64,000 nucleotides of DNA from Pyrrhosoma nymphula (Eukaryota; Arthropoda; Insecta; Odonata; Coenagrionidae), in the NCBI GenBank assembly GCA_963573305.1, contig OY754331.1, positions 13,054,868-13,118,867 on the forward strand, written 5' to 3'. Positions within the stretch are counted from its first letter, which is position 1; every line of letters begins with the position of its first letter. The notes under the pieces were generated by a model that was given only the letters and a program-made list of their open reading frames with translations, was not told where the DNA came from and did no database searches. Below, piece after piece: positions 60,358 to 64,000 of the stretch. A program made the position numbers and the translations under genes.

Positions 60358-63021
60358 ATTCTTTCCACCAGTTTTCCTTCGCTTGATTGGTTACTCGTCG
60401 AAGTTTATTATAAAATGTCTTATACTTCCTCTTGCTTAGGTCGGTGTCAAGGTTTTTCCACTATCTTCTCTCCTATATTTTTCTTATTATGTCTTCAGTG
60501 ACCCATTACTTCTTTATTTGTCTTGTTCCCATTGATCCTATTGTTTTCTCAGCCTAAGTAGTAAAATTTTTAGTAGTTTTTACCTAAGTGGTAAAATATG
60601 GTGCCTCAAACCAATGAAAAACTGAAGGAGTACCAACTTAATTTTCAAAAACACATTGAGAGGGGTAATTTACCAGGGGACACTTCAATTGATGTATCAA
60701 AATGATGTCATGGTGACAACAACCGGGGATATGGGGATATTAAAACAGGATAAAAATAGAACTTAGAGTCGAAATGGCTAAATGCTTGCTGAACAAGGAG
60801 ATATAGGTCTGGTAAAATATTCGCCAAACGTGTTAATTTACATGGCTATTAGTCAAGTTAGATGCGAAAGTTTAAAGGAAGTAATCCCCATGTCACGTAT
60901 ATCAAAGGAATTTAAACCGATCAATTCCTCTCAGAACTGGAAAATAGCATCCTTATTACCTTATATTTTCATTATTTTGCGTAATTGCTGCCTCTGTTGG
61001 CATTTTGCGTAATCTGATCACAGCTTATCGCTCTACACTCTTCATTTGTAATTTTTACCGACAGTTTTACGGTCCCATTTGCTGCATGGAGTACATTTTA
61101 TAAAATATTTTTTTCTTTTTATCCTTTAATCGTAAAAGTGTGATTGCACTCGGTGAGCGCCTGTTGACTTTACGTCAAATGACTCTTTTTTAACACAGCA
61201 TATATTCATAGTTCACTCCTTTTCCTTGTAGTATTTCACAAATTTCTTGTCGACTGACCATTATTTAAGCAATTTACACGCTTCAGTAGATGCGTTTCAC
61301 GTTTAACTTTGATATCGTGCACATATTTTAAATTTGAACTGAGCTTAAGCTATAAATCCCTTATTTTCGATGTTTGTAAACAAGTAACAGAAGATTGTTT
61401 ATGTCTACTTCAGTAACGACTACTCTGCGTAATGAGCAGTTCGCATAAATACTTATCTCTCTCGTATTAATTTTGTAGATTTTAGATTCAAATGTTACGA
61501 TGCTAATAATGTCATCTAATTTTACATTTAAGGCATGAAAATACCATTTGAAAATATTTTAAATGATGAACAAGGTTTATTAGTGCTTTAAAAATCATGC
61601 ACTACACTCTCCAACAGCAAGATATGTACATATATTCTCAAAATCAGAACTGACCCAGCTTACACAGTGCATTAGTTCTAAATTATGTTATCTTTTGAAA
61701 TAATTCCTTAAAAACGGTAAAGATGAAAGGAAAAAAGTAAGAGTCAATGCAAGGTAAAGATTCAAGTCATAAGTCCATTTTTCACCCACTAAGCGAGTTT
61801 AGCCTATTTTCAAATTATTTCGTAGCGAAATATTCTTTGCTATATAACTTTGTTTCTAATCCGAAATTGCGGGAAGTAAGATGCATGAAGTCTTTAGAAC
61901 CAAGGCACTGCTCAGACTTAACAAAATTGAAAGCAACGCGTTTAATTAAAGCTACAGGAAATGTCAATAAATTGTGTTGAATCACTTCAAAGATGCCTTA
62001 TGAATTACACAATGAAATTGCTTATCTTATTTCATAAGGCTGCGCTGTAATATTTCATAAGACTGTGCTGTGTATGTATATAGCGTCGCATCCCATTATT
62101 CTGTTGCATGCGTGACATACTTTTCTGTACCTATTGTTAATTTATTTTCATTTCATGAGTTCCTCTATCACAATATGACCCTCACTTTTGTTTGTACAGT
62201 ATTAATTACCCCATCATAATTATTAATGTCACACTATTATTGAGCTTAACATTCAATCATAATTAATATATTGTTGTCTATTCGTATGATATGAATATAA
62301 TTAATCCACTACTTGAAGTATTAGATCAATCAATATGTATAAACACTGATGATATTAGAAGTTCCCAGAAAAATATAAAATATTGGCGATAACATTTATG
62401 AATCTTCAATTCTGAACGCACTATGAAAATGGCTTAAGCTAACGTTTTTAAAAGATTCCTTGGTGCAAAATTGTATTTTTAAGGAAAAATTAACAATTCT
62501 CATGGCCTTTTTCTCTTTCAAGAGAAAAGCTATAAATCTTTTGTAATTGCTACATTCAGTCGTTACATAAACTCGCAAAAACGCTGTGGATCCAATTCAA
62601 TTGATCTCGCTTAAGTACACCGATGTCGACCAGGTTTTTAAGCCACCAATTCGTTACTAGTTGACCGTCATTTTTTTCGCGATATCTTTGTACGAGTATT
62701 TTTTTCAACCCAGCTTTCAAGGGAGAAAACATCCCTGGCGTTGAAATAAGGAAATACAGCTAGGTTGCTTCTGTGATTTCTTGATATGCCTAATTATTAG
62801 AACCCGGAAAATAGTCTTTGAATTTTCTTTAAAACTGAGACTTTGTTGTTTTTACGGTAAACCTTCCCCAATGTTTCCTTCCCCAAAAAAGAACATTTTT
62901 AAATTACTTTTTTGAAGACGTTTTCAGAGGTTTTGATATGTTGAGACTTTTTACGAAAAAATTGACTTATATGGGAATTTTCATTTAATTTATATTTTTC
63001 TGCATTACATATGCGTATCTG
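60358..63021. other. Gene-free stretch
   Basis: AT-rich throughout. The only repeat seen is a 23-base tandem pair, ATTTCATAAG-CTG-GCTGT, at 62029 and 62052. Short frames here (for example 60782-61012 and 61747-61980) have no recognisable domain. Confidence 0.4.
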
Positions 63022-63286
63022 AATTGAGGGCCTGGGAGTCAAAGTAATGCAACTGAAATCAACACGGAAAACGATATGAGCGCATATTTCCTAAGTCAGT
63101 ACCGTCGGATACCGTAAGATAGCTACAGGAAAAGGAATACAAGTGTGCGAACGTATAGTGCTGCGATCTAACCGCCGAACACTTAAGCTACTTTGCTTTT
63201 TGTCATTTCTTACCGGAGTAAAGTGATACAGGTGACACTGGACGATGCTTGTCACTTGTATTACTTTGACTCTCAGGCCCTCAATT
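63022..63286. mobile_element. MITE-like element 1 (about 265 bp)
   Basis: The left end AATTGAGGGCCTGGGAGTCA and the reverse complement of the right end (AATTGAGGGCCTGAGAGTCA) match at about 30 of 33 positions. The repeats lie at 63022-63054 and 63254-63286. The interior is non-coding. Superfamily is undetermined and no clear target duplication was seen. Confidence 0.7.
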
Positions 63287-63616
63287 AATAATAGCAACAC
63301 GCAAATGACAATATAGCCTTCATGGTCAATTTTGTTCATCTGGTATTGTCCACATCCGTGTTTTTCAGCCGGTACTCCACGGAGTCTTAGTGACCCACAA
63401 AGAGTTTGGTGTTAAGCAAAAATTTAGGTGCAAATGTATGTGATAGTTGCTTCAAGGAAAAGTTTATAACTACTCCGGATAAATAATATTCAATTCCTTC
63501 CGGAGGGCATTGTGATTTATTCCTTCCGGAGCTACACGATCCATCAAATGCAACGGTTTTATCCACCAACTAATTTGAACCCGGACGTTCCGTTGAAATG
63601 CCTACACTCTTGCCTT
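63287..63616. other. Spacer with a short direct repeat
   Basis: TTCCTTCCGGAG occurs twice, near 63496 and 63521. No gene recognised. Confidence 0.35.
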
Positions 63617-63836
63617 AAGGTAGGCTTACACTGGAAAATTACTCTCGCAAGTTTCTTCTGCAAGAGGATTCGGAGAAAAATATTTAGCTAGTTAGTGCCA
63701 GTTTGGTTGACGCTTAAACTTGTGGCAATGCCCTTCTTCAAGCGACTTGCCGAAGCTTTTAAAAGTTCTATTATTGGTGGAAAATCGATGGCTGCAAGTT
63801 AATTGCGCAGTAAACTAGCCAGTGTAAAGCCACCTT
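63617..63836. mobile_element. MITE-like element 2 (about 220 bp)
   Basis: AAGGTAGGCTTACACTGG (63617-63634) and the reverse complement of 63819-63836 (AAGGTGGCTTTACACTGG) agree at 15 of 18 positions. The interior is non-coding. The terminal AAGGTGGCTTTACACTGG type is reminiscent of abundant insect MITEs, but I cannot name the superfamily. Confidence 0.6.
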
Positions 63837-64000
63837 TACACATCATCCTTTTCAAATAAATTAAGGAGAAAATAGCAACAATTACATCATTGATCATGGA
63901 AACATTCCTTCGAGGTTCACACTAACTACACAAATGCTCCCTTCCAGGGTCAACATTGTGGCGTGGAAAGCAATGTAACCTTAGCATTTGACAGTTCAGA
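63837..64000. other. No feature recognised
   Basis: Nothing recognised up to the window edge. Confidence 0.3.

Noticed and set aside
1..64000. CRISPR arrays or bacterial operons
   Set aside because: No regularly spaced identical repeats, no dense coding and no ribosome-binding-site-led frames; the content is eukaryotic.

Overview
The window looks like a stretch of a large, repeat-rich animal genome, most likely an arthropod and probably an insect. The evidence is its mobile-element mixture: a CR1-like LINE, a second LINE of RTE-like aspect, a Helitron, a Penelope-like element tail and a Transib/RAG1-like transposase. All of them are decayed by stops and frameshifts. I could not identify the species. 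I recognise no intact host protein-coding gene, no tRNA gene and no CRISPR array. Long open frames in the C/T-rich tracts are compositional artefacts.

Layout. 1-3.1 kb: AT-rich DNA with one small palindromic ribozyme-like relic. 3.1-6.6 kb: a fold-back inverted repeat, then a tandem repeat interrupted by a Helitron (about 4141-6452, minus strand) that carries a twice-frameshifted Pif1-like helicase tail. 6.6-18.7 kb: mostly featureless, except a fold-back element (about 12.64-13.06 kb) with two outward-pointing hammerhead-like motifs. 18.7-19.0 kb: the C-terminal tail of a Penelope-like element followed by another such motif. 19.9-20.8 kb: a GC-rich island. 20.9-21.2 kb: a two-copy tandem repeat. 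24.6-25.2 kb: a long pyrimidine tract. 30.7-31.7 kb: a dead LINE reverse transcriptase. 34-37 kb: several related pyrimidine-rich repeats and a tandem array of about 310 bp units, interrupted by a ribozyme-like insertion. 38.2 kb: a 5S rRNA-like fragment. 39.1-40.2 kb: a 1.1 kb fold-back element. 42.8-45.9 kb: a nearly full-length CR1-like LINE on the minus strand; a second, rearranged copy lies at 58.95-60.36 kb. 47.8-48.2 kb: a short terminal-inverted-repeat element. 49-50.8 kb: GC-rich, purine/pyrimidine-asymmetric DNA. 52.5-53.25 kb: a diverged tandem dimer. 54.3-55.3 kb: a Transib/RAG1-like transposase relic. 56.1-56.5 kb: a block dense in short inverted repeats. 63-63.9 kb: two MITE-like elements.

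The most interesting thread is a recurring motif: CTGANGA, one extra base, a stem-loop, GAAA, a short self-complementary hexamer and usually TC. It resembles a type I hammerhead ribozyme core with a minimal stem III. It occurs, intact or degenerate, at about ten places (0.85 kb on both strands, 12.58, 12.7, 12.97, 18.93, 36.0, 39.2, 40.07, 48.1 and 54.25 kb). Each time it lies beside or inside an inverted-repeat element, a Penelope-like tail, a repeat-array insertion or the Transib relic. In the paired cases the motifs point outward from the centre of the fold-back. The extra base between the core and stem II departs from the textbook hammerhead, so activity is a hypothesis.
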